Source: Ktedonobacter racemifer DSM 44963 (GTDB taxonomy: Bacteria > Chloroflexota > Ktedonobacteria > Ktedonobacterales > Ktedonobacteraceae). From it: DNA of 64,000 bases. Under the pieces are notes generated by a model. That model was not told the origin of the DNA, searched no databases, and worked only from the letters and a program-made list of their open reading frames with translations. Shown here piece after piece: positions 1-8,077 of the stretch; within the stretch, counting starts at the first letter, position 1, and each line of letters starts with the position of its first letter. Where the stretch lies: NCBI RefSeq assembly GCF_000178855.1, contig NZ_ADVG01000005.1, forward strand, positions 434,001 through 498,000. Reading direction: 5' to 3'. Position numbers and translations under genes: made by a program.

Positions 1-1
1 C

Positions 2-1402
2 TTCTACGCCCAGGTAAGCAGCACCATCGTCTTTGGTTCAGAGATCAAGGCTCTGCTAGCGCACCCGCTGATCAAGCCTGTACTGGATGACGAGGGCATG
101 AAGGCCATCTTTGTCTCAATCTTTCTGTCCGGTGGCGGCATCTTCCGCGATATTCAGGAGCTGCGCCCGGGTCACTGCGCGACCTTCACACGTGAGCGCA
201 CGCATGTTCGCCCCTACTGGCAGTTGGTCAGCAGGCCCCATACCGATGACCTGGAAACGACTGCCGGGTATATCCGCTCGCTCCTCAAGGATACCGTCAA
301 GCGCCAGCTCATCGCTGATGTACCCGTGGTGACGCTCCTCTCCGGCGGGCTGGACTCCAGTGGCGTGACTTCCCTGGCGGCTCGCGAGTTTCAGCGGGAA
401 AACCAGGTGCTCAACACCTATGCCATCAATTACGTCGATAGAGAAGAGCCTTTTGAGGGAAGTGCCTTTCGTCCAAGCATCGACCGTCCCTATGCCGAAC
501 AGGTAGCGCGCTACCTGCCGACCAATCACCATGACGTCGTGGTCTCCACTGAGGAGCTACTCGAGAACCTGCTTGTGCCGATGCGCGCCCACGACCGGCC
601 TAAGATGGGGCAGATCGAGACCTCGCTCTACCTGCTCTTCAAGGCGATCAAGCAAAACGCGACGGTGGCGCTCTCGGGCGAGTCGGCCGACGAGATCTTC
701 GGCGGCTATCCCTGGTTCCACCAGGAGCATGTGCTCAATACGCCGACCTTCCCCTGGATCGCCGCGCGCATGAATCCCAGGAGTGATACTCAAGTTATGA
801 ATACAGGAACGCCCTTCGTCTCTCCAGCTCTGGCGCAGGAACTCCATCCACGCGAGCACATTCAGCGCCTCTATCAGGAGGCGCTGGCCGAGGTCCCGCG
901 CCTGGAGGGTGAGTCTCCACGTGACGCCCGCATCCGCGAGATCTTCTACCTGAATATGACGCGCTTTTTGCCCCTGCTGCTGGACCGCAAAGACCGCATG
1001 AGCATGGCAACTGGCCTGGAGGTACGCGTCCCTTTCTGCGATCACCGCCTGGTGCAGTATGTCTGGAATATCCCCTGGGAGATGAAGACCGTCGATACTA
1101 TCGAGAAGGGCATCCTACGCCGCGCCTTTAGCGGATTGCTCCCCGAGGAGGTGCGTATGCGTCGTAAGAGCGCGTATCCTACCTCGTACGATCCAGCCTA
1201 TACCCAGGCTGTGCGCCGCTCGACGCTGGAGATTCTCAATAATGCCAATGCGCCCGTAAACGCCTTTGTCAATGGAGCGTTTCTCCGCCAGCTCGCGGAG
1301 CATCCCGATGAGAACCGGCGGGGCGAAAGCGCCTACTTCCTCTTCGACTACCTGATCCAGACCAATGCCTGGCTGCAAGAGTATCACGTCGTAACGACTT
1401 AA
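2..1402 (+). CDS. asnB: Asparagine synthetase (glutamine-hydrolysing), 5' partial
   Basis: The reading frame is open from base 2, so the gene begins before the window; the internal Met at 98 is not the start. The first residues (FGSEIKALLAHP) are the end of the glutaminase domain of class II asparagine synthetases. The synthetase domain follows with the pyrophosphate loop SGGLDSS near residue 114 and a conserved SGESADEIFGGYP segment. The family makes asparagine from aspartate, glutamine and ATP in the cytoplasm. Ktedonobacteria-type genomes also carry AsnB paralogues in natural-product clusters, and the neighbours here do not decide between housekeeping and biosynthetic use. A short ORF with a strong ribosome site follows 20 bases downstream. 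Confidence 0.93.
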   Translation, partial: FYAQVSSTIVFGSEIKALLAHPLIKPVLDDEGMKAIFVSIFLSGGGIFRDIQELRPGHCATFTRERTHVRPYWQLVSRPHTDDLETTAGYIRSLLKDTVKRQLIADVPVVTLLSGGLDSSGVTSLAAREFQRENQVLNTYAINYVDREEPFEGSAFRPSIDRPYAEQVARYLPTNHHDVVVSTEELLENLLVPMRAHDRPKMGQIETSLYLLFKAIKQNATVALSGESADEIFGGYPWFHQEHVLNTPTFPWIAARMNPRSDTQVMNTGTPFVSPALAQELHPREHIQRLYQEALAEVPRLEGESPRDARIREIFYLNMTRFLPLLLDRKDRMSMATGLEVRVPFCDHRLVQYVWNIPWEMKTVDTIEKGILRRAFSGLLPEEVRMRRKSAYPTSYDPAYTQAVRRSTLEILNNANAPVNAFVNGAFLRQLAEHPDENRRGESAYFLFDYLIQTNAWLQEYHVVTT

Positions 1403-1422
1403 ATAAAATGAGGAGGCCTCCC

Positions 1423-1539
1423 ATGCCAGTTCATCCTCCTCGCGCAATACAGAAGAGGGGGACCCTGCGCTATTACCTGGAAATTCACCGGGCGCTCTGG
1501 CACAGCCTCGCCACGACCTGGAAGGCAGCGTTGGACTAG
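1423..1539 (+). CDS. 38-aa mini-ORF downstream of asnB
   Basis: The ATG at 1423 has a perfect AGGAGG six bases upstream (1411-1416), so translation is likely and may be coupled to asnB. The product is basic and contains a segment LRYYLEIHRALW, which resembles the N-terminus of ABC-2-type permeases. It stops at 1539, just before the relic of a TetR gene. Two readings are possible: the N-terminal stump of a gene cut by the rearrangement that brought in the 1.58-3.0 kb segment, or a genuine small peptide. I favour the stump. No leader or core peptide signature is obvious. Confidence 0.4.
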   Translation: MPVHPPRAIQKRGTLRYYLEIHRALWHSLATTWKAALD

Positions 1540-1577
1540 CAAGAGCCGCCAAATCACGTCATGTTCTTTCAATATGC

Positions 1578-1677
1578 TCGACAAGAGAAAGAGCGATCGT
1601 TCGGAATGCAGCCCAGCAGATCCGTGTCAAGGGGTCAATGGCGTCGGCATCGTGGATCTGATGGGGAAAGCTGGGAG
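1578..1677 (+). pseudogene. TetR/AcrR regulator fragment
   Basis: These 100 bases match the first helix-turn-helix-coding part of the intact TetR gene at 34898-35497, including the stretch encoding IRAEGVNGIGIADLMGQAG. A 12-base gap and a 1-base deletion break the frame. The fragment ends inside the DNA-binding domain and is followed after about 60 bases by sequence matching the leader of the downstream oxidoreductase. It is a non-functional relic showing that this locus descends from a copy of the 34.8-38.9 kb locus. Confidence 0.8.
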
Positions 1678-1856
1678 CAATTGGTGCCATCGCCTCATGC
1701 CCACAATTGCTTGGGACAGCCAGAAAAAGTCGTGGCTACGATAACACGTCTCACCAGCCCAAGTAGTATCCTCGCACCAGCAAAACCCTTACGGTCAGTA
1801 AGGCCCGCTGGCGTCATTGATATCGAGAACCATAGAGAACAAAGGAGCGTAGAAAG

Positions 1857-2861
1857 ATGAAAGCGATTCGATTCAATCAATATGGTGAGCCTGCAAAGGT
1901 TCTTGAGATAAGAGAGTATCCTCTCCCAGAACCTGGGGAAGGAGAAGCACGCGTTCGTATCCTGGCCAGCCCCGTGAACCCGTCTGACTTGCTGTTTGTG
2001 CGCGGACACTATGCAGGCGTTCAACCACAATTTCCCTCACCCGTCGGATTTGAAGGGGTTGGCGTGGTAGATGCTCTGGGTCCACAGGTGCATCATCTCG
2101 TTCCTGGACAGCGCGTCGCGGTTCTTAATGGGAGAGGGGGCAACTGGGCGGAATACGTCGTTTTGCCGGCTCCCTTTCTGATTCCAGTACCCGACGATAT
2201 TCCTGATGAACAGGTAGCCACCTTCTTTATCAACCCGGCCTCCGCTATTCTCATGCTTCGTCACATCCTGGCTGTTCCTCAAGGCGAATGGCTGCTCCAA
2301 TCGGCAGCCGGGTCCGAACTGGGGCGCATGATCATCAGGCTGGCGAAACACGATGGAGTCCGCACACTGAACGTTGTTCGCCGACGCGAAGCAGTGGCTG
2401 AACTGGAACAACTGGGGGCCGATGCCGTGATTGTGTCCACCGAGGGGCCCATTGACGAGCAAGTCCGCAGGATCGTCGGCCCACAGGGCGTCAAGTACGC
2501 CATCGATCCAGTGGTCGGAGAAACGGGAACCCAGATATTTCAGGCCCTCGGCGACGATAGCAGAATGCTGGTGTATGGCTCCCTGACGGGTGAGCCCATC
2601 CGCGTGGGAGCTGATCCGCGCTTCATTCTGGCAGGGCGCCGCATCCTGGAAGTGTTCTGGCTCGGTTACTGGTTTACCAAAGGACTTGATGCAACAGCCC
2701 GACAGCAGCTGGTCCAGGACGTTGTCACGCTCAAGCGCGAGGGTATTCTCCTGACCTCGGCGGTACGGAGATTCTCCCTCGACGAGATCGGTACAGCCGT
2801 CGCGTACGCGGAATCAATGGGCAGGCAGGAGAAGGCGCTCCTCGTGCCTGAAAAGCACTAG
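1857..2861 (+). CDS. MDR-family NAD(P)H quinone/enoyl reductase-like protein, copy 1
   Basis: A 334-aa medium-chain dehydrogenase/reductase. The N-terminal GroES-like fold begins MKAIRFNQYG and carries the family segment PVGFEGVGVV; the Rossmann part contains LLQSAAGSELGRMIIRLAK, typical of zinc-free quinone oxidoreductases and 2-enoyl thioester reductases. No structural-zinc cysteine cluster is visible. It is expected to reduce a C=C bond or quinone with NADPH in the cytosol; the substrate is unknown. An AAAGGAGCG ribosome site lies just upstream. A near-identical paralogue lies at 37850-38851. Here the upstream regulator survives only as a fragment, so control probably differs from copy 2. 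Confidence 0.88.
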   Translation: MKAIRFNQYGEPAKVLEIREYPLPEPGEGEARVRILASPVNPSDLLFVRGHYAGVQPQFPSPVGFEGVGVVDALGPQVHHLVPGQRVAVLNGRGGNWAEYVVLPAPFLIPVPDDIPDEQVATFFINPASAILMLRHILAVPQGEWLLQSAAGSELGRMIIRLAKHDGVRTLNVVRRREAVAELEQLGADAVIVSTEGPIDEQVRRIVGPQGVKYAIDPVVGETGTQIFQALGDDSRMLVYGSLTGEPIRVGADPRFILAGRRILEVFWLGYWFTKGLDATARQQLVQDVVTLKREGILLTSAVRRFSLDEIGTAVAYAESMGRQEKALLVPEKH

Positions 2862-2941
2862 GCCATGGAGCCAAGGAGGAGGCAGCGTCCCGCCGTCAAT
2901 ATGTTCCCCGTTGGAAACGCCGTCTCCTCCCGTTACGCTCT

Positions 2942-2980
2942 GAAAGAGAGGTCCAACAGCTGATGTTGGACCTCTCTTTC
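2942..2980 (+). terminator. Hairpin after MDR copy 1
   Basis: Perfect 17-bp inverted repeat (arm GAAAGAGAGGTCCAACA) with a 5-base loop, 80 bases after the stop codon. The arms end in a CTCTCTTTC run. The same hairpin follows copy 2 and is there followed by six T, so it is read as a transcription terminator. Confidence 0.75.
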
Positions 2981-3121
2981 GGCATAGTTCCCTTCGGCCA
3001 ATGTCCACTGCTGTAGAAGTTGACTTTGCACTGGAGTGGAAGCGATGCTGTTTTGGAGTGGCAGGAAAGCAAAATGAGAAGTGAACTTTTGGTTCTATAA
3101 CCATATTGGCTCTCGCACCAA

Positions 3122-3169
3122 GAAGTCAAGCATCTTTCCCCCTTATTCAAGGAAAAGATGCTTGACTTC
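3122..3169. repeat. 16-bp perfect inverted repeat in a gene-free stretch
   Basis: Arms at 3122-3137 and 3154-3169 (GAAGTCAAGCATCTTT and its complement) with a 16-base spacer. It lies in the 2862-3482 gap between convergent genes, where I see no other gene. There is no T-run on either side, so it may be a bidirectional terminator or a small mobile-element relic. Confidence 0.5.
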
Positions 3170-3482
3170 GTCTGCTTTATGCTTATCCACGTCCCTTGGG
3201 AGCGAAAGAGGACCCACATTCACTCCGTCTTTTCTCGCTCTCACTGCTTATCCAGGTCCTCACGTGAAGAGGAAGCGAACATGCGCACGCAATCAGGCGG
3301 AAGCACGAGGTAGGGCTGAAGAACCTGCACCAACGGGAGCTGTGCGAACTGAGCACAGTTAATTTCCACCGTCAGGTGGGCTGTGTCGCTCCCTGGACGG
3401 CCACACGATCATCCATGCGTCTTTCCCTCCTTTCCCATCCATCGTTCTCTTGATCGCGGGCGCGCTGACCAGTCCATGTGTC

Positions 3483-4865
3483 TCAGTCGCGGATGACGGC
3501 TTTAGCGCGCATCAAGAACTCGCCGAGATAGCCATCATGTGGGATACCTGGCGCCATCCAGTACGTCGGGTGGTTGCCGATATAGAGGTTCTTGATCGTC
3601 GTATCTGCGAGCAGTTCGTCGAGCAGCTTCTCGTCCCGGGTGACCGCCGTGAGCACCAGGGTATTTTTGAGAGGAGCGATCCCAGCCTCCCGCGTCCACG
3701 GCGCAACCCACACACATGGGAAGGCCAGTTCGATGTTCGCCTGCTCCGCAAAGGGATTGCCTAGTTGGTGTACGGCGGGCCGCAGCACCGCGCTGCCATC
3801 CCCCAGTTCGTCTACGACCCCATCGCCGCCCAGGTAGGCCCGAGTCCCAGCGGCTTTGTCCAGCAGGTAGCGCTCGATCTTCTTCGCGGCCTCCAGGGAG
3901 TAGGCGGGCAGGACCGCCTGCTCGTTTTCCGGCGGCAGGCTTGGAATCGTCGCGAGCCGCTCGGCGATGGCCTGTGCGGCCGGCGCCGGGTCGCCCTCTA
4001 CAAACACTGCCGTGGTGTTGATGCAGGCCGTCCCGCCCATATTGCTGATCGAGGCGACGATTATGTCGAGGGAGGAGCGCCAGTCCGAGTCGGCTGTGAC
4101 CAGGATCTTCGACCGACCAGGCCCGTTGGGCAGGACGGTGGGGTTTGCGGCGTACTTCTCGATGACTTCCTGCCCCCCATAGACCATACTCAGATCGGCC
4201 TGGCGCAAGATCTCGTCGGCAGCGTCATAATCGGTAGGCAGCAGGACCACCTGATCATCTCCGAACCCGCAGGCCCGCAGCGCTTGAATCAATCGATACG
4301 GGGTGAGCGGTTCCCGCCGCGAGGGCCGGACGGCCACGCGGTAGCCCAGGGCCAGGGGCTCCAGCCATAGACTGTGCACACCAGGTTCGTTGCCTGGCGC
4401 ATGCACCGCGAAGACGTTCCCACGCCGGATCCAGACTGCCGTGCCCTCACGAGCCTGCGGGTCACGCCAGTCGTTCACCGCGCCGATGGGCCGGGCTTGC
4501 TGCGCGCTCCAGTACGCCTTGGCAGCATAGTGGGCAACGGCCTCCACGGCTCCGCGCACGATGGATAGTGGTGTGCCAGACATGCGACTCACCATATACT
4601 GGTACTCAGTAGAGGACATGCCATCGACCTCTCCCGTTGCGAACAGCTTCCCAGCCCTGCTGAGGGCGGTCAGGCGGTCCTCCAGGGGGAGAGTCTGCGC
4701 TTTATGCAGCGCGGCCATGGCCCGCGTGACGAACAATCTGGGCACCAGGCTCAGTTCGGCCAGCGGGTGGCCCGCGACATCCGTGACGGTCAACCGGTTA
4801 TGTGCCCGGTACGCCCCTTTGGGTCCCAGCGCATCTATGCAGAGCAGTTGACTGAGTACACTCAT
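3483..4865 (-). CDS. LuxC-like acyl reductase (aldehyde dehydrogenase superfamily)
   Basis: A 460-aa protein with an aldehyde dehydrogenase fold. The segment NMGGTACINTTAVFV carries the probable catalytic Cys, as in LuxC-type acyl-CoA/acyl-protein reductases and the phenazine enzyme EhpG. The N-terminal third (VEAVAHYAAKAYWSAQQ) is the LuxC-like extension. It would reduce an activated carboxylate (AMP ester, CoA or enzyme thioester) to an aldehyde with NADPH. The start ATG overlaps by one base the TGA of the upstream gene (TGATG at 4867-4863), so the two are translationally coupled. No luxAB genes are near, so bioluminescence is not implied. The true substrate is unknown. Confidence 0.75.
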   Translation of the reverse strand: MSVLSQLLCIDALGPKGAYRAHNRLTVTDVAGHPLAELSLVPRLFVTRAMAALHKAQTLPLEDRLTALSRAGKLFATGEVDGMSSTEYQYMVSRMSGTPLSIVRGAVEAVAHYAAKAYWSAQQARPIGAVNDWRDPQAREGTAVWIRRGNVFAVHAPGNEPGVHSLWLEPLALGYRVAVRPSRREPLTPYRLIQALRACGFGDDQVVLLPTDYDAADEILRQADLSMVYGGQEVIEKYAANPTVLPNGPGRSKILVTADSDWRSSLDIIVASISNMGGTACINTTAVFVEGDPAPAAQAIAERLATIPSLPPENEQAVLPAYSLEAAKKIERYLLDKAAGTRAYLGGDGVVDELGDGSAVLRPAVHQLGNPFAEQANIELAFPCVWVAPWTREAGIAPLKNTLVLTAVTRDEKLLDELLADTTIKNLYIGNHPTYWMAPGIPHDGYLGEFLMRAKAVIRD

Positions 4866-5962
4866 CAGTACACCCCCTCGATCACGGCTTCGTTGCCAAA
4901 CTGCGCGACGGGAGCCACGTCGGCCACCGAGTCGCCTACCTGACCCGCCGGGGGTTCGATCCGGGTGGCCAGGTCGCGCTCCAGGTTGTTAGGGAGCAGC
5001 ATGTTCTTGCTGATGTGGTTCATCACGACCTGGCCTCGCTCGCCATAGCCTACCCTGCGGCCGGTGGCAGGGTCGATGACGGTGAAGGTGATGAAGGGCG
5101 AGGGGGAATCGTAGATGCGGGGATCGTCGTCAGTGAGGCCCACGCGCTCGGGGATCCCGCCAAGAATCATCGTGCTTCCATATGCCCCCATGAGCTTCAC
5201 GCTGGGAAAGACCTCAGTCCGAAACAGATGGCGAGTGTCGGTATCCATGTGCGCCCCGGCCCACAGGATTCCCTTCACCTTCTGGTTGATCAGTTCCACC
5301 AGATCGTCGTGTTGGGCGATGCGCTCCAACAGAGGTGGCGTGGTCATGAGGACGCCGATGTCCTGGCTGTGCAGTAGGAACGAAGCCTGCTCGACGAGGT
5401 GCTCGACGTACGCGCGGGCCTCCTCGCTTTTGCCGGCGGCGATGAGCTTCTTGACCCAGCGCGGGTCCATGTCGATCATGAACGCGAGACCACCGCGTGT
5501 AGTAGCGTGCAATCTGGCGACCTCGCCGACCATATGAGGCCCTCTCGGGAGGAGGGCAAGCCAGTTCACATTTCGTGGGAACTTGTGTGCGTCTAGCTGC
5601 GTGTCCATCCATGCTCCCATTTTGTCCGCCCAGTCACGCAGGATGACCACACGCTTGGGAGTGCCGGTTGTGCCCCCGCTTTCGGGGACGCCAACGACAT
5701 CGGGGTGCGACCCGTATCCTCTGGGGATAAGGTCTTCCGCCCGGACGTCACGCAGTTCATCGACGATATTGGGGAAGAGTGCCAGGTCCTCCATACGTTT
5801 GACGTCTTTGCGCGGATCGAAGGGCAACGACTTTGCCCGCTTCAGCCAGTATGGCGAGCCGGTCTCCGGATTGAAATGCCACTCCATGGCGGCATGAAGA
5901 AACTCCTGGGGGTCTATCCTGGCATCAAGTGGGAGATCCAGGAGAGCTTGCGATGCGATCAT
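4865..5962 (-). CDS. LuxE/EhpF-like carboxylate-activating enzyme (ANL superfamily, short form)
   Basis: A 365-aa adenylating enzyme. The phosphate-binding loop reads ESGGTTGTPKRV, and the conserved GAYGSTMILGG and GERGQVVMN segments follow. It is far shorter than ordinary acyl-CoA synthetases (over 500 aa) and lacks the C-terminal swivelling subdomain, matching LuxE acyl-protein synthetases and EhpF of griseoluteate/phenazine biosynthesis. Together with the downstream LuxC-like reductase it probably turns a carboxylic acid into an aldehyde in two steps: adenylation, then reduction. The ATG at 5962 is preceded by GGAGGTAGTC. The pair is a self-contained two-gene operon. Confidence 0.75.
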   Translation of the reverse strand: MIASQALLDLPLDARIDPQEFLHAAMEWHFNPETGSPYWLKRAKSLPFDPRKDVKRMEDLALFPNIVDELRDVRAEDLIPRGYGSHPDVVGVPESGGTTGTPKRVVILRDWADKMGAWMDTQLDAHKFPRNVNWLALLPRGPHMVGEVARLHATTRGGLAFMIDMDPRWVKKLIAAGKSEEARAYVEHLVEQASFLLHSQDIGVLMTTPPLLERIAQHDDLVELINQKVKGILWAGAHMDTDTRHLFRTEVFPSVKLMGAYGSTMILGGIPERVGLTDDDPRIYDSPSPFITFTVIDPATGRRVGYGERGQVVMNHISKNMLLPNNLERDLATRIEPPAGQVGDSVADVAPVAQFGNEAVIEGVY

Positions 5963-6250
5963 ATGAGACTACCTCCATTCCTGACCGACGTTATCGATCA
6001 GGTGATCAGAGTGTTTCACCTTCAATAACTTTTGGAAGAGTCCCTTCAGTAATATTCTATACATATGCCAATAGATCGGATCAGCCGATTTTTTCGCCGG
6101 TGCTATCATGAAGAGAGTCAGGGAAGGGCTATTTGAACTTGATGAGCAGGCCATCTCTTCCATTGCGGCGGAGGATGATCGTCTGTCTCTCATCTCGCGT
6201 CTTTTTCTTACTCGTCGCCTATGCACTCACGTCCACAAAGGAGGGACAAG

Positions 6251-8077
6251 ATGGGTCAGAACGCGCCGCAACCAGTACCATCAGCATCGCAAAAATCGAT
6301 GGCGTTACGGCACCTCGAAGCGTATTTTGCCTCCCTTCCCAATGCCATCATGGTGTGGGACCGGGCAGGCAAGCTCCTCTTCCTGAATGCAGCGGCGCTG
6401 ACACTCTTTGATGCCCAGCCTTCAGCCTCCTGGTTGGGCACCTCCGCTCAGCAGTTTCTCCAGCGCTATGAATGGTATGACGAACAGCAACGACCGTTCT
6501 CTTTTCCCCCTTGGTTGCTGGACCTGACCACCTTCAAGGAAGAAACCGCGTCCTTTCCCTACGAGCAAACCCTTGTCCTTGCTCATCCTTCCCAGCACCA
6601 GGCGTGCCTCGAACTGCGCTGTTCACTGGTGTTTGACGGCGAGCCTCAGCCAACAGGCGTGCTCGCGTCCTTTCAGGTGGTGGCTTCCCGCTATCAAAAG
6701 GCCCTTCACATCCAGCGGGTCTACGAAGCGTTGATGACCTTGAACGAAGCCATCGCGCAGGTTCCTGAGCAATTCCAGGGAGCGTCCTCTAAGGAAACCT
6801 TTCTCCTTTCCCCGCCGGTGCTCTTTGTCGACCAACAGCTCGTGGACGTCATTCGTCAGGTCCTGGAGTGCTGGTGCGTGAGCATGATCGCCCTTTGCGC
6901 TTCGGCCCCTTATGTGGCGTACGTGGTGGGCAGCGGTTTCACCGCCGAGCAAGAACACCTCTTCCGGGCGTTGAGTGAGAGCTTTCACCTCGCTGACTTT
7001 TTTGACGAAACCGTGCTTGCTCGTCTCCAGGCCTATCAGGACGTGGTTCTCGCACCAGGTTGCTTCCGCATTCCGATCGGGTATCCTGAAGAGTTTAGGA
7101 ACGCGATCCTCCTGGTGCTTCCCATATTCTGGAAGCAGAATCTGGTTGGGATGCTTGTGATCCACAAACACCAGCGGGAGGGTGAGTATACCCAGGAGGA
7201 GATTGATCTCATCAGAACGGTCGCCGAGCACGTCCGGCTGTTCATTGAATGTTTGGGCTCCTTGCAAACGTACTTGGGGAAACAGGCCAGAGAATTGGTC
7301 ATGCCCGAAGTGAATCGGCTGCTCAACGACTTCCTGCGGCTTGCCAGCCATGAACTGCGCACCCCGCTGACGGGGATTAAGGGCAATCTGCAGTTAGCAC
7401 AGCGCCGCTTAGAGCGGTTAAAGAGCGAGCTCGCCCAGCAGGCTGAGCGCACGAGTGCGCAGCTTGAACGGGCCCGGCAGTCGCTCGAATCTGCCGAGCA
7501 GAGCGTCCGGCTGCAAGAGCGCATGGTGCAGGATATGATCGATGACGCGCGTATCCAGGCTGGTCAGCTGGATCTCACGCTTGCTCTCTGTGATCTACTC
7601 GTGCTGGTCAAACAGGCGATGGCAAAGCAGCAGGAATCTATGCCCGAACGAGCGATCAAGCTCGAGATCCTGACTCCCGAACCCACCATCCCTGTCATGG
7701 CCGATGCCGGGCGGATCACCCAGGTACTCGCCATCTACCTGGCCACTGCCCTCGCTTCTTCCCCGGTGGAGCAGCCCGTGACCCTTCAAGTGCAAGAAGA
7801 GGAGCAGATGGCCCGCGTCTCGGTTCACGACGAAGGAGCAGGCATCCCTCTTGAAGAGCAGGTTCGCCTCTGGGATCGCTTCTATCGGGGAAAGGGCAGC
7901 TCCGTTCAGCAGGAACTGGATTTGAGTGGAGGGTTACGCTTCTACCTGTGCCGGGCACTCCTCGAACGTCATCACGGCACGGTTGGGGTTGAAAGCACCC
8001 CTGGTCAGGGAACGACCTTCTGGTTGACCTTACCACTTGCACGACCTGCGAGAGCGTCAATAGAATCACCACCCTAG
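6251..8077 (+). CDS. PAS-GAF sensor histidine kinase
   Basis: The ATG at 6251 is chosen because AAGGAGG lies seven bases upstream; an upstream in-frame ATG (6221) lacks a site. The 608-aa product has an N-terminal PAS domain (residues about 20-130, FASLPNAIMVWDRAGK), a GAF-like middle, a coiled dimerisation helix with phospho-acceptor His near 367 (SHELRTPLTG), and a C-terminal HATPase with VHDEGAGIP and a final GTVGVESTPGQGTTF. No membrane segment is visible, so it is a soluble sensor. No response regulator is adjacent, so it is an orphan kinase. Its last codons overlap the convergent GH65 stop (CTAG at 8074-8077). A deleted paralogue lies at 32425-33089 (-). Confidence 0.92.
   Translation: MGQNAPQPVPSASQKSMALRHLEAYFASLPNAIMVWDRAGKLLFLNAAALTLFDAQPSASWLGTSAQQFLQRYEWYDEQQRPFSFPPWLLDLTTFKEETASFPYEQTLVLAHPSQHQACLELRCSLVFDGEPQPTGVLASFQVVASRYQKALHIQRVYEALMTLNEAIAQVPEQFQGASSKETFLLSPPVLFVDQQLVDVIRQVLECWCVSMIALCASAPYVAYVVGSGFTAEQEHLFRALSESFHLADFFDETVLARLQAYQDVVLAPGCFRIPIGYPEEFRNAILLVLPIFWKQNLVGMLVIHKHQREGEYTQEEIDLIRTVAEHVRLFIECLGSLQTYLGKQARELVMPEVNRLLNDFLRLASHELRTPLTGIKGNLQLAQRRLERLKSELAQQAERTSAQLERARQSLESAEQSVRLQERMVQDMIDDARIQAGQLDLTLALCDLLVLVKQAMAKQQESMPERAIKLEILTPEPTIPVMADAGRITQVLAIYLATALASSPVEQPVTLQVQEEEQMARVSVHDEGAGIPLEEQVRLWDRFYRGKGSSVQQELDLSGGLRFYLCRALLERHHGTVGVESTPGQGTTFWLTLPLARPARASIESPP

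Larger units (their letters stand above)
1735..2980 (+). repeat. Duplicated segment, copy 1 (leader + MDR oxidoreductase + terminator)
   Basis: Copy 2 lies at about 37740-38977 in the same orientation. Similarity covers the roughly 110-base leader, the whole oxidoreductase gene and the terminator hairpin. Stretches in the middle of the gene are identical over several hundred bases, while the leader and the codons before the stop differ, so the central part may have been homogenised by gene conversion or the duplication is recent. Confidence 0.85.

Noticed and set aside
3483..5962. Bioluminescence operon
   Set aside because: No luxAB-like luciferase genes are present; only the acid-reduction half is similar.
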